From JANMDR01 sp031376425 (GTDB lineage Bacteria; Pseudomonadota; Gammaproteobacteria; Burkholderiales; Usitatibacteraceae): a DNA stretch of 7,347 nucleotides. Below are positions 5,949 to 7,347 of the stretch, piece after piece (the first letter of the stretch is position 1; each line of letters opens with the position of its first letter). The translations under genes were made by a program, and so were the position numbers. The DNA is taken from the NCBI GenBank assembly GCA_031376425.1, contig JANMDR010000267.1, positions 1-7,347 on the forward strand. Direction: 5' to 3'. The notes beneath the pieces were generated by a model. The model saw nothing but the letters and a program-made list of their open reading frames with translations, made no database searches and was not told where the DNA came from.

Positions 5949-6198
5949 CGAATAGCGCTACATCACTTTTAAATCGATAACGCCGCGCTGCGATAATTTC
6001 TTCAGCTTCAGCCATAGCAGCTAGCGTTTCTGTATTCGGTGCCTTAATTACAAACGGCATTTGCTTATCAGCAACAACGCGGGTAAGAAATACCCGCACA
6101 GCATCAGACACCGTTAATCCCATCGCGCCAAGTGTTTCGGTAGCCTGCGCCTTAATATTTTCATCTATGCGGACATGCAGCATCGTTGTTGTTGCCAT
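5920..6198 (-). CDS. dinJ: DinJ/RelB-family antitoxin
   Basis: A 92-residue RelB/DinJ antitoxin. Residues 5-50 form a ribbon-helix-helix DNA-binding domain: strand TMLHVRIDENIKAQA, then helix-turn-helix TETLGAMGLTVSDAVRVFL, followed by the family-typical TRVVADKQMPF. The C-terminal half (about 55-92) would wrap and neutralise the toxin. It is translated first, with GGAG nine bases before ATG 6198, and its end overlaps the toxin gene. It is expected to repress its own operon, alone and more tightly with YafQ, through the palindrome just upstream. The pair could stabilise a mobile region or act in stress; nearby repeats hint at a mobile neighbourhood but no element ends are seen. Confidence 0.88.
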   Translation of the reverse strand: MATTTMLHVRIDENIKAQATETLGAMGLTVSDAVRVFLTRVVADKQMPFVIKAPNTETLAAMAEAEEIIAARRYRFKSDVALFDALEKNSQK

Positions 6199-6215
6199 GA
6201 TTAATTTCTCCTAAA

Positions 6216-6236
6216 TTGAGATACATTGTATCTCAA
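6216..6236 (-). promoter_or_regulatory. dinJ: Toxin-antitoxin operator/promoter: perfect 21-bp palindrome
   Basis: Arms TTGAGATACA (6216-6225) and TGTATCTCAA (6227-6236) pair perfectly around one central base, 17 bases before the antitoxin ATG. On the minus strand TACAAT (6225-6230), a five-of-six -10 match, lies inside the palindrome; a weak -35 candidate TTACAC sits at 6246-6251 with a short 15-base spacer. A ribbon-helix-helix antitoxin binding here would block RNA polymerase, giving autorepression. Confidence 0.75.
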
Positions 6237-6288
6237 AAATAAGCAGTGTAATGCTACATAACACCCACTAGCAACTTAAGATAGATAA

Positions 6289-6306
6289 CGCCGTTTGTTT
6301 ACGGCG
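6289..6306. repeat. Small hairpin CGCCGT-N6-ACGGCG
   Basis: A perfect 6-bp GC-rich stem with a 6-nt loop (TTGTTT), lying between the antitoxin promoter and the cystine carrier's 3' end. On the minus strand it has no U-run, so it is not a convincing terminator, though it may contribute to ending carrier transcription. Confidence 0.4.
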
Positions 6307-6325
6307 AGGCTGCCAGCGCTGCGCC

Positions 6326-6359
6326 CCTCGCTCCCTGCCCGAAGGGTATGGGAGAGAGG
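6326..6359. repeat. GC-rich REP-like hairpin downstream of the cystine carrier
   Basis: An imperfect stem-loop: CCTC-G-CTCCC-TG-CCC, loop GAA, then GGG-TAT-GGGAG-A-GAGG. The following CCGGGAGATAGGGGGG continues the purine-rich side. This resembles the CCCTCTCCC...GGGAGAGGG intergenic repeats common in proteobacterial genomes. It may act as an mRNA 3'-end stabiliser or be a REP-type repeat; a single copy cannot tell. Confidence 0.5.
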
Positions 6360-6415
6360 CCGGGAGATAGGGGGGGCTACAACTGCGGCAAACTTCATAC
6401 CGCCAAAAAAACCTA

Positions 6416-7347
6416 TCAGCCTACTTTGTCCGCCACTACCTCAGCGGCTTCAAAATCAAGGCTAGCATCACCGTTGAACACGGCCAAATCAGTTTGGCCT
6501 AAAACGCGGCTGGTTACCGTGCCTGCTGTTACGGCACCACTTACGTTTAATGCGGTGCGCCCCATGTCGATCAGCGGTTCAATCGATATTAACAACCCTA
6601 CTAGGGCAACGGGTAAGTCCATCGCGCCCAGCACAATCAGCGCGGCAAAAGTGGCACCACCGCCAACGCCAGCTACGCCGACGGAGCCGATGGTAACGAT
6701 GGCAATCAAGGTGAGGATGAAGCCGATCGTAAAGGGATCAACATCTATCGTCGGCGCAATCATTACCGCGAGCATGGCGGGGTAGATGCCAGCGCAGCCG
6801 TTTTGACCCATCGTTGCGCCAAACGATGCGGAGAAATTAGCGATACCCGCTGGTGTGCCCAGCGCCTGTGTTTGCGTTTGGATATTCATCGGAATAGAGC
6901 CCACACTGGTGCGCGAGGTGAAGGCGAAAATAAGCAGTGGCAGTATTTTTTTCACATACCGCAGCGGATTTAAACCCACCGCAGTAATTAGCGCCAAGTG
7001 CATGCCAAACATTAACAATATGGCGCTGTAGGATGCCAACACAAAACTGAGCAGCTTCAAAATGTCGCTATAGCTGGTGTTCGCCATTACCTGCGTCATC
7101 AGGGCGAATACACCATAAGGGGTGAGCAACAACACCATCTTAACCATGCGCATAATGATAGCTTGGGCAACGCTGACGAAATTCTCAAAGGAGGTAAATA
7201 ACGCTGGCTTTTTTAATGCGATGCCAGTAGCAGCAAGGCCAACAAATATCGAGAAAATAACCACTGCAATGGTAGAGGTTTTTCGCGCTCCAGTCATATC
7301 TAAAAACGGATTAACGGGAATAGAACTCAGTAGCATGCTGGGCAGGG
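6416..7347 (-). CDS. tcyP: L-cystine transporter, TcyP/YdjN-like (C-terminal part, cut by right edge)
   Basis: The frame is open to the window edge, so the 309 residues seen are the C-terminal part of a carrier of about 460. It belongs to the sodium:dicarboxylate symporter family (SLC1/DAACS), an inner-membrane secondary transporter. Motifs, in order, are the re-entrant-loop SRTSVGSIP and GQNGCAGIYPAMLAVM in place of the NMDGT motif of glutamate/dicarboxylate carriers. Then come the second hairpin GVAGVGGGATFAALIVL and the substrate-site helix EPLIDMGRTALNVSGAVTAG. The GQNGCAG variant and the long C-terminal match recall E. coli YdjN and Bacillus TcyP, which import L-cystine; this is from memory of those proteins. 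Several hydrophobic segments are evident. It reads the same way as the toxin-antitoxin operon, 217 bp upstream of it, and looks functionally separate. An internal ATG at 7336 is not the true start. Confidence 0.82.
   Translation of the reverse strand, partial: LPSMLLSSIPVNPFLDMTGARKTSTIAVVIFSIFVGLAATGIALKKPALFTSFENFVSVAQAIIMRMVKMVLLLTPYGVFALMTQVMANTSYSDILKLLSFVLASYSAILLMFGMHLALITAVGLNPLRYVKKILPLLIFAFTSRTSVGSIPMNIQTQTQALGTPAGIANFSASFGATMGQNGCAGIYPAMLAVMIAPTIDVDPFTIGFILTLIAIVTIGSVGVAGVGGGATFAALIVLGAMDLPVALVGLLISIEPLIDMGRTALNVSGAVTAGTVTSRVLGQTDLAVFNGDASLDFEAAEVVADKVG

Noticed and set aside
6405..6411. Run of seven T on the minus strand just after the cystine carrier stop, as a terminator tail
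   Set aside because: No stem-loop precedes the run; the sequence before it is the end of the coding region without pairing arms.
6348..6785. 145-codon plus-strand frame opposite the cystine carrier
   Set aside because: Ser/Thr/Ala/Pro-rich shadow of the transporter, whose motifs are unmistakable on the minus strand.

Overview
The window looks like a chromosomal segment of a Gram-negative proteobacterium with moderate GC, probably beta or gamma. This is inferred from gene families: a Tat-type multicopper oxidase, a periplasmic beta/gamma-crystallin plus glycine-zipper protein, a DinJ/YafQ toxin-antitoxin pair, a TcyP-type cystine carrier and REP-like intergenic repeats. The genus cannot be named from what is visible.

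Region 1 (1-4073) is a run of six genes, all on the minus strand and therefore read from right to left. They are a cytosolic four-helix-bundle copper-storage protein with 19 Cys (3744-4073), a transglutaminase-like Cys protease or amidase fold (2594-3595), a general-stress-protein-26-like flavin-binding split-barrel protein (2003-2518), an unrecognised single-TM small protein (1621-1950), a tandem-domain universal stress protein (732-1559), and the N-terminal third or so of an exported multicopper oxidase that runs off the left edge (1-679). Gaps are 48-148 bp and a stem-loop follows the copper-storage gene. The first gene may therefore be a separate unit, with the other five one or more transcripts. 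The ends of the run suggest a copper theme (Cu(I) storage inside, copper oxidase outside); the middle genes look like general stress functions.

Region 2 (4074-4302) is a divergent intergenic region with several inverted repeats sharing ACCG/CGGT half-sites. It serves the copper-storage gene to the left and a secreted beta/gamma-crystallin/glycine-zipper protein to the right (4303-5136), which ends in a clear stem-loop terminator (5191-5233).

Region 3 (5137-5618) is non-coding. It holds that terminator and a 132-bp element with 26-bp terminal inverted repeats of the ATTCCC...GGAAT type. Region 4 (5619-6236) is a complete type II toxin-antitoxin operon on the minus strand. A perfect 21-bp palindrome covers the likely -10 box, as expected for an autorepressed module. 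Region 5 (6237-7347) has two intergenic hairpins and the C-terminal two thirds or so of a sodium:dicarboxylate-symporter-family carrier, best matched to the L-cystine transporter TcyP/YdjN, cut by the right edge.

I see no CRISPR array, rRNA, tRNA or transposase gene. Nothing is clearly a new system. The points most worth a second look are the copper/stress gene run with its palindrome-rich divergent promoter, and the crystallin/glycine-zipper fusion with two intact calcium-type motifs.
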